Source: an uncultured Synergistia bacterium
GTDB taxonomy: Bacteria > Eremiobacterota > SpSt-956 > JAKJGF01
Assembly (NCBI GenBank): GCA_937888925.1
Contig: CALARM010000094.1
Span: forward strand, 1-6,403
DNA: 6,403 nt
Direction: 5' to 3'
Made by a program: the position numbers and the translations under genes. Position 1 is the stretch's first letter. Each line of letters starts with the position of its first letter. This document shows positions 1 to 5,231 of this stretch, piece after piece. Under the pieces are notes generated by a model. It made no database searches. It was not told the DNA's origin and was given only the letters and a program-made list of their open reading frames with translations.

Positions 1-179
1 TTTTCCTCCACTGTTTACCTGCATTTCATAATACAGATACAGATCTTTCAGCAAAGTATCCTGATATATGTGAAGTTACGGAAGAGGTATTTGAAAGTAA
101 ATATAATAAATCCCTTGATGAGGCTGAAAACAGAGTTCATACTATAAAATCTGTTATGGTTGCCACACTGGGAAAATAA
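1..179 (+). CDS. Ornithine carbamoyltransferase, C-terminal end (partial)
   Basis: The frame is open from base 3 to the TAA at 177-179 and gives the last 58 residues of the enzyme that joins ornithine and carbamoyl phosphate to make citrulline, in arginine synthesis or, run in reverse, in the arginine deiminase pathway. The ornithine-binding signature HCLPAFHN lies at the left end. It is followed by EVTEEVFES and then by [11 protein letters not shown] and a terminal MVATLGK, all classical C-terminal landmarks of the family. The FHN and VFES...HTIK forms resemble the ArcB/ArgI branch more than the HCLPA-HRG type of many ArgF proteins, but the fragment is too short to choose between anabolic (argF) and catabolic (arcB), so no symbol is given. 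The start lies outside the window. The gene converges with the arrestin-like gene and ends just before a hairpin cluster that may stop transcription from both sides. Confidence 0.93.
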   Translation, partial: FLHCLPAFHNTDTDLSAKYPDICEVTEEVFESKYNKSLDEAENRVHTIKSVMVATLGK

Positions 180-186
180 TCTTATC

Positions 187-228
187 GTTACCGGTAACAG
201 GTAACTGATAAAATGTTACCTGTTACCG
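187..228. repeat. GGTAAC/GTTACC inverted-repeat cluster between convergent genes
   Basis: Five copies of one hexamer occur in 41 bases: GTTACC at 187-192, GGTAAC at 193-198 and 200-205, and GTTACC at 215-220 and 222-227. The arms GGTAACAGGTAAC (193-205) and GTTACCTGTTACC (215-227) are perfect complements, extended by C192-G228, around a 9-nt loop. The first two copies form their own 12-bp palindrome. There is no clear T-tract after the stem on either strand, so a simple intrinsic terminator is not obvious. It could be a transcript-end stabiliser, a weak bidirectional terminator, or a copy of a dispersed intergenic repeat. The arrestin-like stop codon lies at 230-232, directly beside it. Confidence 0.8.
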
Positions 229-229
229 A

Positions 230-778
230 TTACCCCAGTTCTGACCCGCATTCGGTACAAAACCTCACCTGCATATCATTTTTACTCCCACAGGAAGCAC
301 ATATTCTGGATGTCAACTTATCGGGAGCAACAGGAGCAAGTGAGGGCTCTTCTTTAGGAGGAAGATATTTGCTCTGTGTTCTTTTTAGTGACTGATCTAC
401 TACCTGAAGTTCCAGTTTCTTTTCTGCTGTAAAAGTAGGCAGCATAAACCCTGCAGTAAGATACCATCTGACAGTAAGTGTGCCGTACAGATTGGTAGGA
501 ACACCATCGGCAGGTATTGCTATATTCCCGTCTATTGTCCTCGGCTGCCCTGCATAGAGGGTCATACCTTCCATAAAAACTTCACTTTTTGCCATTGTAT
601 CATATGAATAACGCTTCCTGCCTCTACTGTCTGTATATTCAGACCTTCTTATACATTCAACCCTTATTCTTATTTCAGGTACTTCTACAGTTTTACTCGG
701 GTTAACATGCATTAAAACTTTAAGCATTTCTCCTCTGCAAATCCGGTCCGGTTCTGTAGTTACAGCAAGACCTAACAT
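230..778 (-). CDS. Arrestin-like fold protein with C-terminal zinc ribbon
   Basis: A 182-residue frame from the ATG at 776-778. The first ~130 residues look like the arrestin/SpoOM-type beta sandwich: an early 'R-G-E' turn (about 15-17), alternating hydrophobic strands, the plIPaDGVPTNLYGTLTVRWYL-type segment (about 88-107), and a closing strand ELQVVDQ. A Pro/Lys/Ser linker then leads to a zinc ribbon with C160-x2-C163 and C174-x2-C177. Arrestin-like folds are usually scaffolds, and the ribbon probably binds one zinc. No catalytic residues are visible, so the function is unknown. The ATG has only a weak, distant purine stretch upstream. The same frame stays open for a further membrane segment preceded by AAAAGGAG (described separately), so the true protein is probably longer and membrane-anchored. 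It lies downstream of the histidine kinase on the same strand but has its own candidate promoter. Confidence 0.75.
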   Translation of the reverse strand: MLGLAVTTEPDRICRGEMLKVLMHVNPSKTVEVPEIRIRVECIRRSEYTDSRGRKRYSYDTMAKSEVFMEGMTLYAGQPRTIDGNIAIPADGVPTNLYGTLTVRWYLTAGFMLPTFTAEKKLELQVVDQSLKRTQSKYLPPKEEPSLAPVAPDKLTSRICASCGSKNDMQVRFCTECGSELG

Positions 779-877
779 TCTGGTTGTAAGATACTTTCCA
801 AGTTGATAAAATCCTACTGCCAGTCCTACAGCGCCAGCGACCAGAAAAATAAATAAACATATATTGTCTTCTGTTAT
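779..877 (-). other. Probable N-terminal membrane-helix extension of the arrestin-like gene, with no standard start codon
   Basis: Reading upstream from the ATG at 778 in the same frame gives a convincing membrane helix (ICLFIFLVAGAVGLAVGFYQ) followed by LGKYLTTR. The positive charge after the helix and the acidic TEDN before it predict an outside N terminus and a cytoplasmic arrestin/zinc-ribbon domain. AAAAGGAG lies at 887-894 on the minus strand, and a well-spaced start would fall at the ATA codon 875-877 (9 nt after the SD). No in-frame ATG, GTG or TTG exists between the upstream stop and 778. Either a rare ATA/ATT start is used, or a base is miscalled or mutated, or the segment is no longer translated. 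Confidence 0.5.
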
Positions 878-886
878 ATAAATCCA

Positions 887-894
887 CTCCTTTT
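887..894 (-). promoter_or_regulatory. Strong Shine-Dalgarno AAAAGGAG lacking a correctly spaced standard start
   Basis: The minus strand reads AAAAGGAG here. It lies over 100 nt upstream of the only in-frame ATG (778) but 9 nt from an in-frame ATA (875-877) and 3 nt from an ATT (881-883). A GTG overlapping the end of the SD is in another frame and too close. The site supports translation beginning near 877. Confidence 0.5.
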
Positions 895-924
895 GTACGA
901 ATTTTTCAGAGATGTCGTAATATT

Positions 925-952
925 ATGATATATGATATTTCTTTAAAGTCAA
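925..952 (-). promoter_or_regulatory. Candidate sigma-70 promoter for the arrestin-like gene
   Basis: On the minus strand, TTGACT (947-952, 5/6 to consensus) and TATCAT (925-930, 5/6) are separated by 16 bp. This places the transcript start near 918, just upstream of the AAAAGGAG site at 887-894. It begins 18 bp after the kinase stop codon, so the arrestin-like gene can be transcribed independently of the kinase. A start near 918 fits a gene beginning near 877 better than one beginning at 778. Confidence 0.5.
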
Positions 953-969
953 TAGATATTTTGTCATGG

Positions 970-2058
970 CTATAGATAAGGTAATTTTACTGAAAAACCA
1001 CTTCCTCTGTTTAATTCACTTTCTACTGAAATTTTCCCTCTGTGATTTTCTATTATTCTGTAAGATATAGCAAGCCCGATGCCGTTTCCTTCTTTTTTTG
1101 TAGTGAAGAATGGTGTGAAAAGTTTTTCAAGGTTTTCTTTTGATATTCCGGCGCCTGTATCGCGAAAATCTATTTTTATATAAGGTTCAATTTTTTTTAT
1201 GCTCACATAAAGATTTCCTCCGTCAGGCATAGCCTGTATTGCATTTAAGGAAATATTCAGAAAAACCTGCTGTAATTGCTGTGCATCTCCGGAAATTTCT
1301 GGCAAGCCTTTTTCTATTTCTTTTTCAATAGAAATATCATTTTTTTCAAATTCAGGCTTTAAAAGTTTTATCACCGGTTCAATAATTTCATCTATCTTGC
1401 ATGGCAGAAGATCTGGTTTTGCCGGTCTGGCAAAGGAGAGGAAATTATTTACCACTTTATTCAATCTTTCCGTTTCCTGAGAGAGTATTTCAAGGAATTC
1501 TCCGGCAGGTGAGTTTTTATTTACAGTACCTTCTATTATCTCAACTGAACTTTTTATTGAACTGAGAGGATTCTTTATCTCATGGGCAAGGCCTGCTGAG
1601 AGTTCTCCCAGGCTCCTCATTCTTTCTGAAAATATAAGCTGTTTTTGATATTCTTTCTGTTCTTCAAGGGCAATTTCTAATTTCTCAGAGATTTCTTTGT
1701 AAAGGTATTGTTCTTTTCTCAATCTCTCAACCAGTATACCTGTAGTGACTCCTATTATAATAAAAAGTACTATTTCAAGTAACTGATTTATATATTCACC
1801 CATGGGAAGAGTCCACTGCCATGTAATATGTATAAAATATACCAGACCTACGGCAAGGGATGTAATAAGCCCTCCCGGTAAACCATAGGAAAAAGCTCCA
1901 TATATGATTGGTATATAATAAATCTGACGAAATATTACATGAATATAAAATAATATATGATGGACCGGTGTGAAGAAATGAAGTAAAGTAATTACAATCC
2001 ATAGAGCTATTATAATTATTAAATCTTTTTTAGAATTTTTTCTATACAATATCTTCAT
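970..2058 (-). CDS. Membrane sensor histidine kinase (NtrB/ZraS/AtoS-type core)
   Basis: 362 residues. The N terminus has about four membrane helices (roughly 12-29, 34-58, 60-80, 92-110) joined by short loops, somewhat like DUF4118/KdpD-type sensor membranes, with no PAS domain and no large periplasmic domain. A linker helix (about 111-148) leads to the dimerisation domain with AHEIKNPLSS, whose phospho-accepting histidine is H159. The ATPase has the N box (VFLNISLNAIQAM, N268/N272), G1 box DTGAGIS (300-306), F box FTPFFTTK (314-321) and G2 box GNGIGLA (324-330). All catalytic motifs are intact. This core type normally pairs with NtrC-family regulators, and one is encoded at 2828-4186. Histidines H27, H33, H34 and H40 cluster at the first membrane hairpin and are possible signal or metal ligands (inference). 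The ATG at 2056-2058 is the only start before an upstream TGA; its SD is weak. The gene is divergent from the cysteine-rich gene. Confidence 0.95.
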   Translation of the reverse strand: MKILYRKNSKKDLIIIIALWIVITLLHFFTPVHHILFYIHVIFRQIYYIPIIYGAFSYGLPGGLITSLAVGLVYFIHITWQWTLPMGEYINQLLEIVLFIIIGVTTGILVERLRKEQYLYKEISEKLEIALEEQKEYQKQLIFSERMRSLGELSAGLAHEIKNPLSSIKSSVEIIEGTVNKNSPAGEFLEILSQETERLNKVVNNFLSFARPAKPDLLPCKIDEIIEPVIKLLKPEFEKNDISIEKEIEKGLPEISGDAQQLQQVFLNISLNAIQAMPDGGNLYVSIKKIEPYIKIDFRDTGAGISKENLEKLFTPFFTTKKEGNGIGLAISYRIIENHRGKISVESELNRGSGFSVKLPYL

Positions 2059-2164
2059 AATTTTTCTGATGTATCACAGTTGACGCTGGAAACAATTAAC
2101 GAATCTTTGAAAAATTTTTATCTTCAATTATAATTTCTCTTTTTTTTTTTAATCCTTTAAGTTG

Positions 2165-2180
2165 TGGCATATTAATTGCC
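2165..2180 (+). promoter_or_regulatory. Sigma-54 (RpoN) -24/-12 promoter of the cysteine-rich gene
   Basis: TGGCATATTAATTGCC matches the sigma-54 pattern TGGCAC-N5-TTGCA/T. The GG (2166-2167) and GC (2178-2179) are exactly 10 bp apart, as sigma-54 requires. The predicted transcript start is about 2191, 16 nt before the ATG at 2207 and 37 nt before the TTG at 2228. An NtrC-family activator with an intact GAFTGA loop is encoded next door, which strongly supports the assignment. The site sits within a 5-bp inverted repeat, TGGCA-N7-TGCCA (2165-2181), so the minus strand also carries a GG-N10-GC arrangement, with a poorer -12 element. A run of 11 T residues (2140-2150) lies just upstream. I found no convincing enhancer pair for the activator. 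Confidence 0.8.
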
Positions 2181-2211
2181 ATGTAATTTATGAGAAGGAA
2201 TAAAATATGTT

Positions 2212-2223
2212 AAAGGAGGTGAT
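2212..2223 (+). promoter_or_regulatory. Extended Shine-Dalgarno deciding a TTG start at 2228
   Basis: AAAGGAGGTGAT is complementary over 12 nt to the usual 3' end of 16S rRNA (3'-UUUCCUCCACUA). The core GGAGG ends 8 nt before the in-frame TTG at 2228-2230. It lies inside the frame that begins at the ATG at 2207, which has its own weaker SD (AGAAGGA, 2193-2199, 7 nt spacing). The TTG is therefore the likelier main start. Confidence 0.7.
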
Positions 2224-2227
2224 TACT

Positions 2228-2740
2228 TTGAACTACAAAAAAAATCTTTCTTTTATACTGATATTTCTCTGTGTTTTAGCTTTTACTGCCGGACAGATAG
2301 TTCTGGCTGATAGCAGAATCGCATCTTCTTCTATAGCTTCCTGTGGTTCCTGTACCAGTGATGGTAAATGCACTGATGTAACCTGCTGTAAAGACGGCAA
2401 ATGCGCCTGTTGCGGAGAAAAATGTATCTGTACATCCTGTAAAGACGGTAAATGTGCAGAAGGCTGTAAATGCTGCTGTAAGGACAGCAAATGCAGTGAC
2501 TGTTGTAAAAACGGCAAATGCGCCTGCTGCGGAGAGAAGTGTATCTGTTCATCCTGTAAAGACGGAAAATGTGCAGAAGGCTGTAAATGCTGCTGCAAAG
2601 ACGGTAAGTGTGGCGACTGTTGCAAAGACGGCAAATGCGCCTGCTGCGGAGAGAAGTGTATCTGTTCATCCTGTAAAGATGGAAAATGTGCAGAAGGCTG
2701 TAAATGCTGCTGCAAAGACAGTAAATGCTGTGATAAATAA
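2228..2740 (+). CDS. Secreted metallothionein-like protein with three 39-residue cysteine-rich repeats
   Basis: A signal peptide (NYKKN, then a hydrophobic stretch FILIFLCVLAFTAG, ending V-L-A before DS) marks Sec export to the periplasm or cell surface. The mature part (~143 residues) has a short leader with three cysteines, then three near-identical 39-residue units. Each unit carries 14 cysteines (the last has 15) in motifs such as CCKDGKCACC, GEKCIC, SCKDGKC and GCKCCC. That makes 46 cysteines, about a third of the mature protein, with Lys next to Cys and no aromatic residues or histidine. These are metallothionein-like features, so soft-metal binding (Zn, Cd, Cu, Hg or As) is the leading inference; a disulfide-crosslinked surface protein is the alternative. 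CxxCH haem motifs are absent. I do not recognise a named family. I chose the TTG at 2228 because of its extended SD; the ATG at 2207 would add seven residues. The gene has a sigma-54 promoter and a strong terminator, so it is probably a single-gene transcript controlled by the flanking two-component system. Confidence 0.88.
   Translation: MNYKKNLSFILIFLCVLAFTAGQIVLADSRIASSSIASCGSCTSDGKCTDVTCCKDGKCACCGEKCICTSCKDGKCAEGCKCCCKDSKCSDCCKNGKCACCGEKCICSSCKDGKCAEGCKCCCKDGKCGDCCKDGKCACCGEKCICSSCKDGKCAEGCKCCCKDSKCCDK
2384..2734 (+). repeat. Three tandem 117-bp coding repeats
   Basis: In-frame units lie at 2384-2500, 2501-2617 and 2618-2734, each encoding the 39-residue cysteine-rich module. By my count units 2 and 3 differ at only about nine bases, several of them silent, which suggests recent duplication. 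Unit 1 is somewhat more diverged (for example GAAAAA against GAGAAG for Glu-Lys). Inside each unit the CKDGKC/CKDSKC hexapeptide recurs three times, pointing to an older motif of about 13 residues. Copy number may vary between strains, and short-read assemblies could collapse it. Confidence 0.95.
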
Positions 2741-2741
2741 T

Positions 2742-2779
2742 AAAAAAACCTGTTCTATGAACATAGAGCAGGTTTTTTT
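2742..2779. terminator. Bidirectional intrinsic terminator
   Basis: AAAAAAACCTGTTCTAT (2742-2758) pairs with ATAGAGCAGGTTTTTTT (2763-2779) around a GAAC loop. This is a 17-bp stem with one T-G wobble (2753/2768), flanked by seven A and seven T. It begins right after the cysteine-rich stop and can also terminate the convergent response-regulator transcript. It therefore probably prevents read-through from the regulator gene into the antisense strand of the cysteine-rich gene and on to the kinase. Confidence 0.92.
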
Positions 2780-2790
2780 CTGTTTTAATA

Positions 2791-2838
2791 TGTCTGAAAA
2801 CAGACAGTATGTGTCTGAATTTAAACACTATTTCAGAC
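2791..2838. repeat. Alternating TGTCTG/CAGACA inverted repeats
   Basis: TGTCTG (2791-2796), CAGACA (2801-2806), TGTCTG (2812-2817) and CAGAC (2834-2838) can form alternative short hairpins, the first with a 6-bp stem and AAAA loop. The last element is inside the response-regulator stop region (its final codons contain GTCTGAAA). It may assist termination of the regulator mRNA or be a protein site; I cannot tell which. Confidence 0.4.
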
Positions 2839-4186
2839 TGTATTTTTCCATTCTGTAAATCAGGGATGATCTTGTTATAGACAGAAGTTCTGCGGCTTTT
2901 GTCTGATTATTATTTGCCTTCAGAAGAGCCTGCCTTATAAGGTCTTTCTCAATTTCTTCAAGTGATATTCCTTCTTCAGGCCAGTCTATATGGATTTTTG
3001 TTGTTTTCTCGATTGAGTCAATCAGTCGTTTATGGAGGCAGTCTACCCCTATTAAATTACCTTCAGATAAAACTATTCCTCTTTCTATTATATTTTCAAG
3101 TTCTCTCACATTCCCGGGCCAGCGATATCTATCAAATATATCCATAACTTCTTTTGTTACTCCGGTAACTCTTCCATTAGGAGAATATTTTTTTATAAGA
3201 AACTGTACAAGAAAAGGTATATCACTTTTTCTTATCCTTAAAGGCGGAAGTTCTAATGCAATTACATTGAGCCGGTAAAAGAGATCGTTTCTGAATTTTC
3301 CTTCCTTTACTTCTTCTTCCAGGTCTTTATTTGTTGCAGCAATCAATCTTACGTCTATTTTAACAGGAGTGATTCCTCCTACTATATCTATTTCTTTTTC
3401 CTGTATGACCCTCAAGAGTTTTACCTGAAGTTCATGTTTCATATCGCCTATTTCATCCAGAAAAATAGTTCCTTCATGGGCAATCTGAAATTTTCCTTTT
3501 TTATCACTTACAGCTCCTGTAAAGGCTCCTTTTTTGTGGCCGAAAAGTTCGCTTTCTATCAGGTTTTCCGGTATGGCAGAAGCATTTATGGCTATAAAGG
3601 GATGATTTTTTCTCGGGCTGTTATAATGGATTGCTCTTGCCACAAGTTCTTTGCCTGTACCACTTTCACCCAGTATGAGGATATTTGAATCTGTAGGAGA
3701 AATCTGTGAAATCATGCGGAAAATTTTTAACATTTCAGGACTTTTTCCCACTATATTATGGAAAGCATATTTTTCTTCAAGTTCTTTTCTCAGATATTTA
3801 TTTTCTGAAACCAGGTCAGACATTTTAATTGCTTTATCTACAGTTATCTTCAGATCATCTTTATTAAAAGGTTTCAATATGTAATCATATGCACCGGTTT
3901 TCATTGCCTTAACGGCATCTTCGACTGTACCGTGAGCTGTTATCATGATTACGGGACAATCGGGCTTTTCTTTCAGAACTATTTCCAGTATGGAAAATCC
4001 GTCCTGTCCCGGAAGTTTTATGTCACATATAAGAAGATCCGGTTCGAATTTCTTGAATATTTCTATACCGCTATTGCCTTCATGGCATATTTTTACTTCA
4101 TACCCTTCTTCTGACAGAAAATAGGATATAATCCTGCAGAGACTCTGATCGTCATCTATAACAAGTATTTTTTTGTTTTTTTTCAT
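2828..4186 (-). CDS. NtrC-family sigma-54-dependent response regulator
   Basis: 452 residues, full length for the family. The receiver domain (about 5-120) has acidic D11-D13, phospho-accepting D55 in LLICDIKLPG, T83 and K105. The AAA+ domain (about 143-380) has Walker A GESGTGKE (173-180), the sigma-54-contacting GAFTGA loop (220-225), Walker B GTIFLDEIGD (239-248), the arginine-finger region RNDLFYRL (299-306) and sensor II WPGNVREL (356-363). A Fis-type helix-turn-helix (about 415-445, NQTKAAELLSITRSSLIYRM) binds enhancer DNA. All parts look functional, so it should activate sigma-54 RNA polymerase when phosphorylated, most likely by the kinase at 970-2058. The obvious target is the -24/-12 promoter at 2165-2180. 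The ATG at 4184-4186 has AAGGA seven bases upstream. It is closest in layout to ZraR/HydG and AtoC, but orthology cannot be proved here. Confidence 0.97.
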   Translation of the reverse strand: MKKNKKILVIDDDQSLCRIISYFLSEEGYEVKICHEGNSGIEIFKKFEPDLLICDIKLPGQDGFSILEIVLKEKPDCPVIMITAHGTVEDAVKAMKTGAYDYILKPFNKDDLKITVDKAIKMSDLVSENKYLRKELEEKYAFHNIVGKSPEMLKIFRMISQISPTDSNILILGESGTGKELVARAIHYNSPRKNHPFIAINASAIPENLIESELFGHKKGAFTGAVSDKKGKFQIAHEGTIFLDEIGDMKHELQVKLLRVIQEKEIDIVGGITPVKIDVRLIAATNKDLEEEVKEGKFRNDLFYRLNVIALELPPLRIRKSDIPFLVQFLIKKYSPNGRVTGVTKEVMDIFDRYRWPGNVRELENIIERGIVLSEGNLIGVDCLHKRLIDSIEKTTKIHIDWPEEGISLEEIEKDLIRQALLKANNNQTKAAELLSITRSSLIYRMEKYSLK

Positions 4187-4201
4187 ATCAAGATCCTTGA
4201 T
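4187..4201. repeat. Short palindrome over the regulator's ribosome binding site
   Basis: ATCAAG (4187-4192) and CTTGAT (4196-4201) are perfect inverted repeats around ATC. On the minus strand this abuts the start codon and includes the AAGGA SD, so it could fold to mask translation or serve as an operator. The 3-nt loop and 6-bp stem make it modest, and chance is possible. Confidence 0.4.
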
Positions 4202-4225
4202 GTTTTATTAATTATGTAATATAGT
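4197..4225 (+). promoter_or_regulatory. Candidate sigma-70 promoter of the HEAT-repeat gene
   Basis: TTGATG (4197-4202, 4/6) and TATAGT (4220-4225, 5/6) are separated by 17 bp. The predicted start is near 4232, giving a leader of about 60 nt before the ATG at 4292. The region is very AT-rich, so chance matches are possible. Confidence 0.45.
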
Positions 4226-4291
4226 TAACCACATGTTTAAACAGTTCTATATTATCATAAATTAATTTATTAATAAACCGGTGAAAGAAAA

Positions 4292-5197
4292 ATGGGATTA
4301 TTGGAATTTTTTACTGCTATTTTTGAAATATTTGATCCTGATATAAGAACAATGTTATTCAGAAACGACATAAATGGCCTGATAAAAGCTCTCAGTTACA
4401 GAAAGAGCAGAGTCAGGGAAAATGCTGCATGGGCTCTCGGAAAAACAGGTGATGTGAGGTCAGTAGAACCTCTTATAAAAGTGTTAAATGACAGTGATGC
4501 CTATGTTCAATATCAGGCGATGGAATCTCTTGTGAAAATAGGAGAACCATCTGTTGAACCACTTATAAAATCCTTAACACATGAAGATCCTGTTATAAGA
4601 AGCAGATCTGCTGCTGCTCTCGGTAATATAGATACCGGACAGGCAATAGAACCTCTCATTGACGCTTTAAATGACAGAGATGTCTCAGTGAGAAGAGAAT
4701 CTGCGGATTCTCTTGGAAGATTAAAGGATAAAAGGGCTGTAGAGCCTCTATATAAAATCCTTGAAGATGAAGACACCGGTGTCAGTCGGAGGTCTGCCAT
4801 ATCTCTGGGAATAATGGGTGATAAAAGAGCTGTTGAAGCTCTTATTGAAGCCCTCTCTGATAAAGACTGGTACTGGAGGCATAAAGCAGCGGAAATTCTG
4901 GGGGACCTGAGAGATAAGAGAGCAGTAACTCCTCTTATAAAAACTCTATATGATCATGATTGGACTGTTTGCTGTTCATCGGCAAAAGCACTGGGGAAAT
5001 TAAGAGATGTAAGCTCAGTGGAACCTCTTATTCAGGCGCTGAATTCAGAAGAGAGATCTGTCAGAAGGGATGCTGCAGAAGCTCTCGGTGAAATAGGAAA
5101 TAAAATAGCACTTGATGCCCTCCGGGAAGCTTTAAATGATAAAGTCTGGATTGTAAGGGATAAAGCAACAGAAGCCATAAAGAAAATAGTCTCTTAA
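4292..5197 (+). CDS. HEAT-repeat (PBS-lyase type) scaffold protein
   Basis: 301 residues, made almost wholly of nine HEAT-like units with a 31-residue period. The helix-B signature recurs as xEPLIxxLxD at about 27, 58, 88, 119, 150, 181, 212, 243 and 274, each preceded by VRxxAAxALGxxxDxRA-type helix A. The spacing between 58 and 88 is one residue short. A 26-residue N-terminal amphipathic segment (MGLLEFFTAIFEIFDP) precedes the repeats; there is no signal peptide. Such proteins form curved superhelical surfaces for protein binding. The name PBS lyase reflects repeat similarity only and does not imply phycobilin chemistry. The SD is weak (GGTGA, about eight bases upstream). The gene is divergent from the response regulator and converges on the small zinc-ribbon gene. 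No partner can be named. Confidence 0.92.
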   Translation: MGLLEFFTAIFEIFDPDIRTMLFRNDINGLIKALSYRKSRVRENAAWALGKTGDVRSVEPLIKVLNDSDAYVQYQAMESLVKIGEPSVEPLIKSLTHEDPVIRSRSAAALGNIDTGQAIEPLIDALNDRDVSVRRESADSLGRLKDKRAVEPLYKILEDEDTGVSRRSAISLGIMGDKRAVEALIEALSDKDWYWRHKAAEILGDLRDKRAVTPLIKTLYDHDWTVCCSSAKALGKLRDVSSVEPLIQALNSEERSVRRDAAEALGEIGNKIALDALREALNDKVWIVRDKATEAIKKIVS

Positions 5198-5231
5198 AAT
5201 GATATGAGAACAATTAAGAGTTTTTTGATAT

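Noticed and set aside
213..395. Small plus-strand open frame
   Set aside because: Antisense to the zinc-ribbon and linker part of the arrestin-like gene, no SD, and begins inside the hairpin cluster.
2059..2140. NtrC-type enhancer pair upstream of the sigma-54 promoter
   Set aside because: Only imperfect short inverted repeats (for example around GTTGAC/ATTAAC) are visible; none is convincing enough to annotate.
2140..2150. Eleven-T run as a terminator
   Set aside because: It lacks a preceding stable stem and lies upstream of the sigma-54 promoter in the divergent region; more likely a curvature or spacing element or simple sequence.
2384..2734. Tandem repeats as a CRISPR array
   Set aside because: The units are contiguous, 117 bp, in frame and fully coding, with no unique spacers between short repeats.
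2384..2734. Multihaem cytochrome from the many CxxC motifs
   Set aside because: No CxxCH motif and no histidine at all in the mature protein.
2233..2858. Long open frames on other frames and strands across the cysteine-rich gene
   Set aside because: They arise from the low-complexity 117-bp repeats, lack ribosome binding sites, and have repetitive His/Gln/Leu/Arg or Ala/Val content typical of shadows. The frame starting at 2228 has signal peptide, SD, promoter and terminator.
4513..4800. Minus-strand open frame within the HEAT gene
   Set aside because: Antisense shadow produced by the periodic HEAT codons; no SD and no domain.
4292..5197. Phycobilin lyase function for the HEAT protein
   Set aside because: Only the generic HEAT-like repeat is shared; no phycobiliprotein context is present.
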